NCBI GenBank assembly: GCA_028278545.1
Contig: JANQED010000132.1
Span: 363,556 to 427,555 of the forward strand
Length of the DNA stretch: 64,000 nucleotides
Source of the DNA: Anaerolineales bacterium
GTDB taxonomy: Bacteria > Chloroflexota > Anaerolineae > Anaerolineales > UBA11858
Reading direction: 5' to 3'
The notes below the pieces were generated by a model that had not been told where the DNA came from, made no database searches, and saw nothing but the letters and a program-made list of their open reading frames with translations. Positions 28,515 to 36,685 of the stretch are shown here, piece after piece. A program made the translations under genes and the position numbers. The stretch's first letter is position 1. Each line of letters starts with the position of its first letter.

Positions 28515-31500
28515 TTATTCAGCTTCATGCCGGAGCGGAATCTCGATGAAGAAGGTGCTCCCCTCCCCAAGCTGGCTCTCCAGGCTCATATTGCCGCCAT
28601 GACGCTCGATGATTGATTTCACGATGGTCAGGCCCAGGCCTGTGCCGCGCTGCTTTTGGGCTCTCCGGTCGCTGCCGCGGTAAAATTTTTCAAACAGGCG
28701 CGGTTGATCGACCGGCGATATGCCGATCCCTGTATCCTCAACGCTAAAGAGTATCGTGCTTTGCCGCGGTTTCACCCTGACCCATACTTTGCCCCCCTCA
28801 CTCGTATATTTAATGGCGTTTTCCACGAGATTGAGCAACGCCTGCTGGAGCAAAGCCTGGTCAGCTTCGATCAGCGGGGGGATGTCCTCGGGGATATCAA
28901 CGCGTAAGGCAATCTTCTTTTGCTGAGCCTGTAATTGGAACGACTCAACCACCACCTCGACGAGATCACGCACAGGCAGCATCTCTAACTGCAAGCCCAC
29001 GCCGGCCTCGATGCGGCCCAAATCGAGCAGGTTGTTGACCAACCGCGAGATGGACTCAACGCCAACGACGATCTTGCGCACATATTCGGTCTGCTGCTCA
29101 TTAAGATCCCCTACCATCTCCAGCATGGTGGCATAACCACGCATGAGCGTCAGCGGCGAACGCAAGTCATGACTTACTGTGGAGACGAACTCCGATTTGA
29201 GGGCATCAAGTTCTTTGAACTGGGTCACATCTTTGAGAACGCAAACCCGACCGATCACCAGTCCATCTACTCTAATGGTGGATGCCGAGGCCATGAAGAA
29301 GCGCTCTCCGGGGAATTCCACTTCCACAAGTTCGGGCGCTTCCCCCGATAGGCGCAGCAGGTCGATCAATTCAGCCTGGGCGATCACCTCTTCAATGGGC
29401 TTGCCAACAGCATCATCGCCCAACCCCAGAGTCCTACCCGCCTCGGCATTGACCAATAACAAGCGGTCCCTTTGATCTGTGACCAAAACGGGGTCCGGGG
29501 TGGAAGACAGGATCGCCTCTAACCGCTCACGCTCGAATTCAGCCGTCATGAACAGACGGGCGTTGGCAGTCGCTAAAGCCGCCTGGCCGCCCAACGTGGT
29601 GATGAACTGCACCTCCTCGCCGGTAAAGGTGTGATGCTGACTATAAGCCACCCACAAGACGCCATAATAGCTCCGTTCATGGTACAGTGCCACCGCGACC
29701 AGGCTGCCCAGGCTTGGCGCGTCCGGCCCAAAGCTCAACAGCGGAGTGCGGGCAGGGTTGGAAAACACCACTCTGCCCTTATCCTGATCCTTCATCAGGG
29801 TCAGCAGTTGCGTGTCAAAGTAAGCAAAAGCCTCGGCGTCTTCCCCAACGCCATAACGAGAGGGGATCTTCCCATCGACACCGTATCCGGGGAGGATATC
29901 GGATGCCAGGGCAATCCGCGCAGAACTTGCCCCAATCGTCAGCGCCGACTCGATGATCGGCTGCAAGGCCTTGGCGATCTCCAGGTTCGAAGCCACCCCC
30001 TGGCTGACCAACAGCAAGCGGTTCAACTCATCCAAACGGGCTTTCAAGCTGAGGCGCATCTTCTCGAAGGAGTTGCGCAGCCGCCCGACCTCATCGTCGC
30101 CCGCCCTTCTAAGCGAATGATCGAGCTGCCCCTGCGAAATCCGCTCCGCTTCCCCCGTCAGGGACTTGATCGATGAGGTAATCACCCTCAGACTCAGCCG
30201 GATCATCACCGCCAATACGCCAATGAGGGAGAAAATCATCACCAGGGGCGGCGCGGCGATGTTTAAAGCCAATTGTTGAGCCTGCCTGGCCGGAACCATC
30301 AAAACTACCCCCCAGGGCCGGCCCACCGTTGGCTGCGAACAAACCAACATACGCGTCCCATCGGGAGACACCCCATTCAGGATGCCCGCATCACCCTTAA
30401 TCGGGGGAGAATATTCCGAAAAGGCCCATTTGGACTCAGAATGATAGAGGATATTGCCATCTTCATCAACCAACAACCCCACGCCCTCGATATCTGAGAC
30501 GCTGTTCAAACTGGTCAGAATGGATTGGGTGTAGGGGTTGCTGATCAAATCGGTTCTCCCGATCAGCACGCCCCCAACGCCCCCTTCATCATCGAAAACC
30601 GCTGCCAGGAAAGTGATTTGAGATGAATTCGAGCCATCCAGGGCGGGAATGGCATACACTTGAACTGGGAGGCCCTCCAAAGCCAGCGTAATACCGTTCT
30701 GTTCTTCCAGGGAGGAGTAAACATCTTCAAAATTTCCGGAGGGGTATGCGGCAATCTGGTTGACCTGGGCATCAAACACAAACAACTGCCTGAAAAACGG
30801 CACCGACTGGTAGCTCTCAGACAGCACTTCCTCAAGCCCGACTGCCGGGTCCCCAGCGAGGTCCAGCCGAGAGGCAATCTGCAAAACCAGATTTTGCCCT
30901 GTATCGAGAAAATAAGGCACCTCATCAGAAGCGATCTCGGTGGCCGAAACCATGCGCTCTTCCAACATCTTCTGGGCGGCATTCCCCGCGATCACCCAAT
31001 CGCCGATCACGAAGAAAACGGCCAACAGCACCAGCGCCGGGATCAAGTAGTAAGAGAAGCGCGCTTCCATGCTTCTTTCAGCCGGCGAGGGGAGCCAGGG
31101 CGGTCGCCCACCCCAGGCCGTTGGGAACACAAACCTGGCGATTTCTACCAATACCCCAGCCAGGAATAAAGGCCCCACAACTGCCAGGGTCACCATCCCC
31201 ATGAGATTAACCGCATAATCCAGTTTATCGACGATAGGCCCATCGACCAGCAAAATCGAGCTGATCATAAACAAAAACGGGTAAACCAGGCTCACCGATA
31301 TCGCAGCAAACAGCGGGTGGCGCAATACCTTGAACCAGGCCGTGCGATATCGCTGTTGGCTGGCTATCGAGACGAGGATCCCCAGCGTAGCCATCTCAAA
31401 GGATGTAAAAATCGTATGCGTGCCCCAAAGACCGAGGATCAACCCGGCCAGGAAAGCCAAAATAGCTGCCGCTGGCGGCCCCAGGAACCCGGCTGCCAAC

Positions 31501-31805
31501 ACCCAGGGCAACGCCGACAACACCATTAGCGGCAAACCGCCGGGGTCAAGCTTATCGGCCAGGAACGAGGTTGTTTCCGAAGGCGGGACGCGCACACCGA
31601 TGAAGCCGCAGACCAGCGGTGTGGCCACCAACAAGGCGATAAACAGTCTCCTCTGATCCCTCTCCCAGGTCTTCCCAGATTCCCGCCAATGATAGAGAAG
31701 AACCCCCATGACACCAAGCCAGATGACGAGGCCGATCCATCCTACCCAATCGTTTGGAAAGACAAGAGAAGGCGTTCCTTGGAAGAGCGTGAAGATCGGA
31801 GACAT
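28515..31805 (-). CDS. Multi-domain membrane sensor histidine kinase (dCACHE-HAMP-GAF-PAS-HisKA-HATPase)
   Basis: This is a 1096-residue hybrid sensor. About seven or eight membrane helices occupy residues 10-240. A further helix starts near 260 and leads to an extracytoplasmic double-CACHE-like domain (about 285-510), then a TM helix and HAMP (about 525-585, with SKSLTGEAERISQGQLD-like pattern), a GAF domain (about 600-755), a PAS domain (about 765-860), the HisKA H-box SHDLRSPLTLMRGYATML (His near 885), and HATPase_c with NLVENAIKYTSEGG, VEDTGIGIS and RGTGLGLTIVK. All catalytic boxes are intact. I use the ATG at 31805; a TTG ten codons upstream is possible. No response regulator is adjacent, so the partner is unknown. 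Confidence 0.9.
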   Translation of the reverse strand: MSPIFTLFQGTPSLVFPNDWVGWIGLVIWLGVMGVLLYHWRESGKTWERDQRRLFIALLVATPLVCGFIGVRVPPSETTSFLADKLDPGGLPLMVLSALPWVLAAGFLGPPAAAILAFLAGLILGLWGTHTIFTSFEMATLGILVSIASQQRYRTAWFKVLRHPLFAAISVSLVYPFLFMISSILLVDGPIVDKLDYAVNLMGMVTLAVVGPLFLAGVLVEIARFVFPTAWGGRPPWLPSPAERSMEARFSYYLIPALVLLAVFFVIGDWVIAGNAAQKMLEERMVSATEIASDEVPYFLDTGQNLVLQIASRLDLAGDPAVGLEEVLSESYQSVPFFRQLFVFDAQVNQIAAYPSGNFEDVYSSLEEQNGITLALEGLPVQVYAIPALDGSNSSQITFLAAVFDDEGGVGGVLIGRTDLISNPYTQSILTSLNSVSDIEGVGLLVDEDGNILYHSESKWAFSEYSPPIKGDAGILNGVSPDGTRMLVCSQPTVGRPWGVVLMVPARQAQQLALNIAAPPLVMIFSLIGVLAVMIRLSLRVITSSIKSLTGEAERISQGQLDHSLRRAGDDEVGRLRNSFEKMRLSLKARLDELNRLLLVSQGVASNLEIAKALQPIIESALTIGASSARIALASDILPGYGVDGKIPSRYGVGEDAEAFAYFDTQLLTLMKDQDKGRVVFSNPARTPLLSFGPDAPSLGSLVAVALYHERSYYGVLWVAYSQHHTFTGEEVQFITTLGGQAALATANARLFMTAEFERERLEAILSSTPDPVLVTDQRDRLLLVNAEAGRTLGLGDDAVGKPIEEVIAQAELIDLLRLSGEAPELVEVEFPGERFFMASASTIRVDGLVIGRVCVLKDVTQFKELDALKSEFVSTVSHDLRSPLTLMRGYATMLEMVGDLNEQQTEYVRKIVVGVESISRLVNNLLDLGRIEAGVGLQLEMLPVRDLVEVVVESFQLQAQQKKIALRVDIPEDIPPLIEADQALLQQALLNLVENAIKYTSEGGKVWVRVKPRQSTILFSVEDTGIGISPVDQPRLFEKFYRGSDRRAQKQRGTGLGLTIVKSIIERHGGNMSLESQLGEGSTFFIEIPLRHEAE

Positions 31806-31938
31806 GGAGTTGACCGTACTACGGCAATCTTGCAATCTTGAATTCAGGGGGGGCGCAGTTCAAAACTTTTTCGGATGCAGACCCCCAATTCTGGGGGCAG
31901 ATAATCTGTTACCCCCATGTTTAGGGGAAATTGCCTAA

Positions 31939-31944
31939 ATTATA
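31939..31944 (-). promoter_or_regulatory. Extended -10 promoter of the sensor kinase
   Basis: The minus strand reads TGCTATAAT, a perfect extended -10, about 135 bases before the kinase start. Between it and the gene are two short hairpins, CCCCCATGTTTAGGGG-like and CCCCCAATTCTGGGGG, at about 31874-31925, which could act in the leader. Confidence 0.5.
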
Positions 31945-32001
31945 GCACTTCTTAAGTAGATTAAGGCAGATTAATAACTGTTTGAGCCAGAGCTGCGGAT
32001 T

Positions 32002-32021
32002 CCGAAATCTCCCGATTTCGG
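32002..32021. terminator. Hairpin after the acyltransferase operon
   Basis: CCGAAATC and GATTTCGG pair perfectly around a four-base loop, 20 bases past the last acyltransferase stop. There is no T-run on the minus strand, so it may be a weak terminator or an mRNA 3'-end stabiliser. Confidence 0.4.
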
Positions 32022-32041
32022 TGTGGAGGGCCTTGCCCCCC

Positions 32042-32767
32042 CTAAAGCCATTCAATCGTATCTTGGGTCGCCTCCCCAAGGTCGGCATATTCCCCACGAC
32101 GATGCTCAGGGAGATATCCTGCCAGCACAAACATGGCCTCATCGGTCATCTTGTGCAGGGATTCGCCCTTGGCTCTGTGATATTTGGGCTTGAACCGAAA
32201 CGGGCTCCCAAAGCGAATATGCGCGCCGGGCTGTTCCCATCGCTCATGAGTGCGGAAAACAGGGAAACCAACCGTGCCTTCGATAGCAACGGGGACGATG
32301 GCGGCCCCCGTCCTGGCAGCCAGATAAGCCGCGCCGTCTCTGCCTTTCTGCAGGGCTTCACCCCGGGTGCCCTCCGGAGCCACAAGCAGACACTCGCCTG
32401 CCTTCAAAACCTCGAGGGCTTTGCGGATTGCTTCGCGGTCGATCTCTTCACGCTTGATGGGGATCACCCCCCACAAACGGGGAAAAATCCCCACCAAAGG
32501 GTAGTTGTAAACCTCGACTTTCGCCAGCGGCACGATATCTCTGGATGCAACGAATAACACCGCGATCGGATCGACAAAGGCAATGTGGTTGATTAGGAAT
32601 ATCACCGGCCCTTTTTCGGGGATATTCTCAAGTCCCTCGACGCGGTCCAGGCGTACCAACAGCGTGAATCCAATCGTCTTTAATAGAAACCGCAAAAAAA
32701 GGCGCATCGGCACCCACGCCCGGTGTTGATATCGCTGAAGCCTCTTGCTGTTACCTGCTTGAGCCAA
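32042..32767 (-). CDS. PlsC-like acyltransferase (1-acyl-glycerol-3-phosphate type), third of three
   Basis: This 241-residue membrane-associated enzyme belongs to the PlsC family, which transfers an acyl group to lysophosphatidate or related acceptors in phospholipid synthesis. The catalytic HX4D box is NHIAFVD (about residues 56-62) and the phosphate-binding box is VAPEGTRGE (about 129-137). A hydrophobic N-terminal stretch (RLFLRFLLKTIGFTLLVRL) anchors it. The first codons overlap the end of the preceding acyltransferase gene by 17 bases, so it is the last gene of a cmk-plsC-plsC-plsC operon. It may be the true lysophosphatidate acyltransferase, since its motifs are the most standard of the three, but specificity cannot be read. 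Confidence 0.9.
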   Translation of the reverse strand: MAQAGNSKRLQRYQHRAWVPMRLFLRFLLKTIGFTLLVRLDRVEGLENIPEKGPVIFLINHIAFVDPIAVLFVASRDIVPLAKVEVYNYPLVGIFPRLWGVIPIKREEIDREAIRKALEVLKAGECLLVAPEGTRGEALQKGRDGAAYLAARTGAAIVPVAIEGTVGFPVFRTHERWEQPGAHIRFGSPFRFKPKYHRAKGESLHKMTDEAMFVLAGYLPEHRRGEYADLGEATQDTIEWL

Positions 32768-33500
32768 AGTGATCTTTCTCCATCGACAAAGAATTGCGGT
32801 AAACTCCCCGATATTCGGGGGGCAAAAGCTGAGCTAATGAGTGCATCAGTCGATCGGTGCCTTCCTGGAGCACCTGCCGCCGATTGCCATCGGCCGTTAA
32901 CCGGAAAGGCGCACCCACATTTACCGAAACCACTGTGCGGCGCAAATGCTTCAGGTTGCCATAAATGCGCCAGTTTTCTGTGCCTGTGATCGCAACCGGC
33001 AAGATGGGCGCTCCCGCTTTGAGCGCCAGATAAGCTGCCCCTCGGGTGCCTTCCTCCAAAGTGCCCGTAAGACTCTCGCGTCCTTCCGGTGCAATCGCAA
33101 TTATACGTCCTTCGGCCAGGCGTTGCAAAGCCGCGCCCAATGCTCGCCGGTCTGGATTCCCCCTGTGCAGCCAGATCACCCCATAAGACTCTAGCAGCCA
33201 CCCGACGATGGGGAGATCGTACAACTCGATCTTCCCCAAAAAATCGAGCGGGACCATCGTCAATGCCAAGCCAACGACGAAATCGGCATCGCCAAGATGG
33301 TTCGCCACGACGAGCAGCGGCCCGCGTCCGGGGAAATGCTCCCGGCCGCGCACTTCCAGCTTGATGGCAAGCCCAACCACGAAACGTGCCAGGACGTGCA
33401 GGAGCCAGCGCACGAAGCGCCTTTTGGACGTCAGCTCGGGGAGACGCACCAATTCCGGGCGATAGATGCTACTCCTCGGTTTGGAGGGAGTCTCCGACAT
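32751..33500 (-). CDS. PlsC-like acyltransferase, second of three
   Basis: This is a 249-residue PlsC-family acyltransferase. It has a short N-terminal extension, a membrane-associating stretch (RWLLHVLARFVVGLAIKLEV), the HX4D catalytic box NHLGDAD (about residues 67-73) and IAPEGRESLTG (about 135-145) as the acceptor-phosphate site. It overlaps the upstream acyltransferase by 32 bases and the downstream one by 17, indicating tight coupling. Three homologues in a row suggest division of labour by acyl chain or acceptor (for example glycerophosphate, lysophosphatidate, or ornithine-type lipids); this is inference only. Confidence 0.9.
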   Translation of the reverse strand: MSETPSKPRSSIYRPELVRLPELTSKRRFVRWLLHVLARFVVGLAIKLEVRGREHFPGRGPLLVVANHLGDADFVVGLALTMVPLDFLGKIELYDLPIVGWLLESYGVIWLHRGNPDRRALGAALQRLAEGRIIAIAPEGRESLTGTLEEGTRGAAYLALKAGAPILPVAITGTENWRIYGNLKHLRRTVVSVNVGAPFRLTADGNRRQVLQEGTDRLMHSLAQLLPPEYRGVYRNSLSMEKDHFGSSR

Positions 33501-34173
33501 GATCAGCGTACACGCCTCGATACTCTGGGGGCAATAAAGCCGCGATCTTCGCCATCACCAGATCGGCGTTGACCTGGCGGGCCTGGCGGCGGGCTTTTCC
33601 CCGCCCCATCACCGGGGGCAGATCAACCGGGGGGCCGATGGACATTTCGATAGCAGGGCGCTGCCCCTGCAGGGCGCGTTCCAGGAAATCATCGGTGCTG
33701 CCCACTACGCCGACAGGCACAACCGGGACTTGCGCTTTATCCAGCAGATAGGCCACCCCGGGCTTGGCGCGCCGCATCCCCGGTTCGTGGGAACGCCCGC
33801 CTTCGGGGGCCATCAGAAGAGGCCGGCCCGCGCGCAAGACCGACAGCGTGCAATCGAACATGCGGCGGTCGTATTGGCCGCGGCGTATGGGGATGCCCCC
33901 ATAGAGCCGCGCCAGCAAGCCCTGCCCTGGCCGATCCCAGACATCCGCAGCGCCGGCGATTTCGAAAGGCACCGGCCAGAAGGCGGTCACAAAGGGGGCT
34001 TCGAACAATGAGATGTGGTTAATGGCGATGATATAAGCGCCCTCTTTGGGCACGTTCTCCAGGCCGCAGACCTTAACCCGGCTCAAAATGTGAAACACCC
34101 CCCGGAATAAGGCCCGTAAAGGGGGCCTGAATGCCCGCACGTACAGGGGCGGTTGATACGCCGCGGACATCAT
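33469..34173 (-). CDS. PlsC-like acyltransferase, first of three, with HX4E in place of HX4D
   Basis: This 234-residue protein has the PlsC fold with NHISLFEAP at about residues 51-59, where the catalytic box would be HX4D; the acidic position is Glu, not Asp. The second box, LMAPEGGRSHEPG (about 119-131), is typical. Because the His remains and Glu can in principle serve, activity is possible but altered. Two ATG codons lie at the start, and the gene overlaps the cmk stop by four bases. Its 3' end overlaps the next acyltransferase by 32 bases. It may have a different acceptor from the two downstream paralogues. Confidence 0.87.
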   Translation of the reverse strand: MMSAAYQPPLYVRAFRPPLRALFRGVFHILSRVKVCGLENVPKEGAYIIAINHISLFEAPFVTAFWPVPFEIAGAADVWDRPGQGLLARLYGGIPIRRGQYDRRMFDCTLSVLRAGRPLLMAPEGGRSHEPGMRRAKPGVAYLLDKAQVPVVPVGVVGSTDDFLERALQGQRPAIEMSIGPPVDLPPVMGRGKARRQARQVNADLVMAKIAALLPPEYRGVYADHVGDSLQTEE

Positions 34174-34868
34174 TCTGGCAAATGACGCTTCGCGCGCGCC
34201 AAAGCGATGCTTTTCTCGAGCACTCCCTCGATGCTGAGACCGTCGGAATCGATGATCACCGCATCCTCAGCCGCGCACAACGGAGCCACATCCCGGGTGG
34301 AGTCGATCTGATCGCGCTTGCGCAGGGCCTCCAGAATGGATTCCAAAGTGATTGACTCTCCGCGCGCCATGGATTCCTCGTAGCGGCGGCGGGCGCGCTC
34401 CTCCACAGAGGCATCTAGATAGATTTTCAACTCGGCATCCGGCAGCACCACCGTGCCGATATCGCGCCCCACCATGACCACCTGGCCGCGCATGCCGATG
34501 CGCCGCTGCTGAAGCGTCAGGGCCTCCCGTACCCCGGCGTAAGCGGACACCACCGATACGTTGGCCTCCACCTCCGGGCGGCGGATCTCCCAGGTGATAT
34601 CGTCACCATCGGCAAAAACATCATACCCACGCCCGTCATCTTTGGAGGGCGGCTGGACGTCAATCCGAACCTTTTGAGACACCTGGGTGATCAACTCCTC
34701 CTCATCCATCGAAATCCCCTGGGAGAGAGCAATCCAGGTGACCGCCCGGTACATCACCCCGGTATCGAAATACAAATAATCAAGTTCTTCGGCCAGCCGC
34801 TTTGCAAGAGTGGATTTGCCCGAAGCAGCCGGGCCGTCGATGGCAATCGTGCGGGGTAGATCACTCAA
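34170..34868 (-). CDS. cmk: Cytidylate kinase
   Basis: This is a 232-residue CMP/dCMP kinase (P-loop NMP kinase) of pyrimidine nucleotide salvage and phospholipid precursor supply. Seen directly: the P-loop GPAASGKST at residues about 11-19, the DTGVMYRAVTW CMP-binding segment near 35-46, GRDIGTVVLPDAELKIYLDAS near 125-145, and the lid region with ERARRRYEE. It heads a four-gene unit with three PlsC-like acyltransferases through an ATGA-type overlap; cmk next to plsC is a common bacterial pairing. Confidence 0.96.
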   Translation of the reverse strand: MSDLPRTIAIDGPAASGKSTLAKRLAEELDYLYFDTGVMYRAVTWIALSQGISMDEEELITQVSQKVRIDVQPPSKDDGRGYDVFADGDDITWEIRRPEVEANVSVVSAYAGVREALTLQQRRIGMRGQVVMVGRDIGTVVLPDAELKIYLDASVEERARRRYEESMARGESITLESILEALRKRDQIDSTRDVAPLCAAEDAVIIDSDGLSIEGVLEKSIALARAKRHLPE

Positions 34869-34902
34869 AACTCATCCAATCCTTTCTTTTCAACTCTGAT
34901 CG

Positions 34903-36663
34903 TCACTCCACTTCATCACTCTCTTCTTCGAGTCCCTCCACAGATTCATCCCCGGTGACGGCTTCTTCCGGGAACAAGTCCGACCGGGCCCAAAGTAAGA
35001 TGTACTCCGTCTGCACGGGGGCCTCGCGGAACACCAGCCAGTCCACCCAGGCCTCCGGTAAAACCCCTTCCCAGCCCGGATTCAGCCGCCAGGCGAAATC
35101 TTGCCCGCGATAAGCCGCCGACCAGGCCCGGGTTTCGCTCCCCAGAGGGGCAACGACGACCGCCGGCAAAAGGTCCTCGTCGAGCGAAGGAGGGAAACGC
35201 GCCTCGGAGTAATCCCGCAAAACCCAGCGCAGCGCGGGCGAATCGACGATGGAAACCACTTCCAGCGCATGGGCATCTCCGGTGTGCGAAAGAGATAACT
35301 CCCTCAAAGTATCCCCCAACAACGCCGCCTGGCCCGTCCGAGGCGGCGGCTGCCATAACTCAGCCGGGTTTTCAGCATGGACCTGCGATGCGCCCAGCAT
35401 GGCCGATATCGTATACACGGCCAGCGTCAGGCTCACGCCCATCACAGCCCCGTTCAGGGCGATCTCCCGGCTCCAACCCAGGGCGACAAACACCGTGGTC
35501 AATATCGCTAGCATGAAAATCCCCAACACCAGCCACAACCTTAAGCGAATCGCTTCGACCACCGTCAGGTGCAGCCCGGCAAGCGTCAGCCAAACCAGGG
35601 CCAACAAGACCACCAGGGCAGCCGCCTGGGTGATGCTGATGGGGTTCTTCAACCCCTCCCCCAGGTAGGCCGACAATCCCACCGCCGTCAGTGCCAACAA
35701 TGGCACTATCACCCAGGCCAGGTCGCCCACCCCCCTGCCGGGGAAGGCCGCGCTCAACACCAGGGCGGCCAAAACCCATAACCCCAGGCTCCATACCAGC
35801 GACCGGTCGCGCCTCCAATCCCGCACCACGGCGACGATGCCGAAGATCAACGCCAGGGGCTGGTAAAACGCCAAAGCGACCAGCAAGCGCCCTGCCGGGA
35901 TGCCCGAGGGCTGCACCCAGCCGCGGGCGAATGTCGAGAGCGAGCTGGCCCAGGCCCCTAATCCGGCGGGAAAAGAGAAGAACATGGTCCCAACGATTAA
36001 GATCGTACCGAAAGTAAAGCCGACCCAGGTTCGGCGGAATCCTGGGGACGCACTCGCGGGGGGTGTGGCTGATCGGCCACCTTCGAGCTCGCCCAGCCCC
36101 CAGGGCAGGCCCACCAAACGTACCCCACCCCAGGCGATGACCATCCCCAGCAGCCCCAGCCAGATCGACGGGCCGGAGAGCAGCGCCAGCCCAGTGCAAA
36201 TTCCCGCCCCGGCCGGTTTTCGGGCATAAGCCAACGCCAGGGCTATGACCGCAAATCCGATAGCCATCATCCGCCCATCGGCCAGCCGTGACAGCGCCAC
36301 CAACCCGGGGTCGAGGGCCAGACCAAAGGCCATGATAAGGGCGGCTTTTCTCCCCAGCAGGGGGCGGAAGGCGAAAGGGGCCAGCACGGTAAAGCCCCCC
36401 ACCAGGGCGGGCCACAGGCGCGCTAAGAGCTCGCTGCTTCCCAAAAGGGCGAAGGTCGCGCTGGTCAGGGCCAGGTAGCCCGGCTGAGGGGCTGTCGCAG
36501 CCGCGGCCAAATCCCCTCGGGCCAGATCGAATGCTTGCAGGGCCAGACCAGCCTCGCTTTCAGACAGCGGCACGCCGCCCAGATCGAGCAGGCGCACTCC
36601 CAGGGCCAAAACAAAAGCCAGGATGTAGAGCAGGTCTTCATTGGTGAGATTTCGCATTTTCAT
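34903..36663 (-). CDS. Polytopic membrane protein, GT39/ArnT-like
   Basis: The 586-residue product is highly hydrophobic with about 12 membrane segments and a C-terminal extracytoplasmic domain of about 140 residues that ends in a run of Glu/Asp. The first loop (DLGGVPLSESEAGLALQAFDLARGD) takes the place of the acidic DEA-containing loop of family-39/83 glycosyltransferases, though the acidic pair is only partly kept. I use the ATG at 36663; a TTG two codons earlier is less likely. A TATAAT lies at 36677-36682, only 13 bases before that ATG, so the mRNA may be nearly leaderless. It is the last of four related membrane proteins in this region. Confidence 0.75.
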   Translation of the reverse strand: MKMRNLTNEDLLYILAFVLALGVRLLDLGGVPLSESEAGLALQAFDLARGDLAAAATAPQPGYLALTSATFALLGSSELLARLWPALVGGFTVLAPFAFRPLLGRKAALIMAFGLALDPGLVALSRLADGRMMAIGFAVIALALAYARKPAGAGICTGLALLSGPSIWLGLLGMVIAWGGVRLVGLPWGLGELEGGRSATPPASASPGFRRTWVGFTFGTILIVGTMFFSFPAGLGAWASSLSTFARGWVQPSGIPAGRLLVALAFYQPLALIFGIVAVVRDWRRDRSLVWSLGLWVLAALVLSAAFPGRGVGDLAWVIVPLLALTAVGLSAYLGEGLKNPISITQAAALVVLLALVWLTLAGLHLTVVEAIRLRLWLVLGIFMLAILTTVFVALGWSREIALNGAVMGVSLTLAVYTISAMLGASQVHAENPAELWQPPPRTGQAALLGDTLRELSLSHTGDAHALEVVSIVDSPALRWVLRDYSEARFPPSLDEDLLPAVVVAPLGSETRAWSAAYRGQDFAWRLNPGWEGVLPEAWVDWLVFREAPVQTEYILLWARSDLFPEEAVTGDESVEGLEEESDEVE

Positions 36664-36676
36664 CGCCAACCGACGT

Positions 36677-36682
36677 ATTATA
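36677..36682 (-). promoter_or_regulatory. -10 element close to the start codon at 36663
   Basis: A perfect TATAAT on the minus strand ends 13 bases before the ATG, within the last codons of the upstream gene. A start about 7 bases downstream would give a leader of only a few bases. No good -35 is visible. Confidence 0.35.
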
Positions 36683-36685
36683 TCG

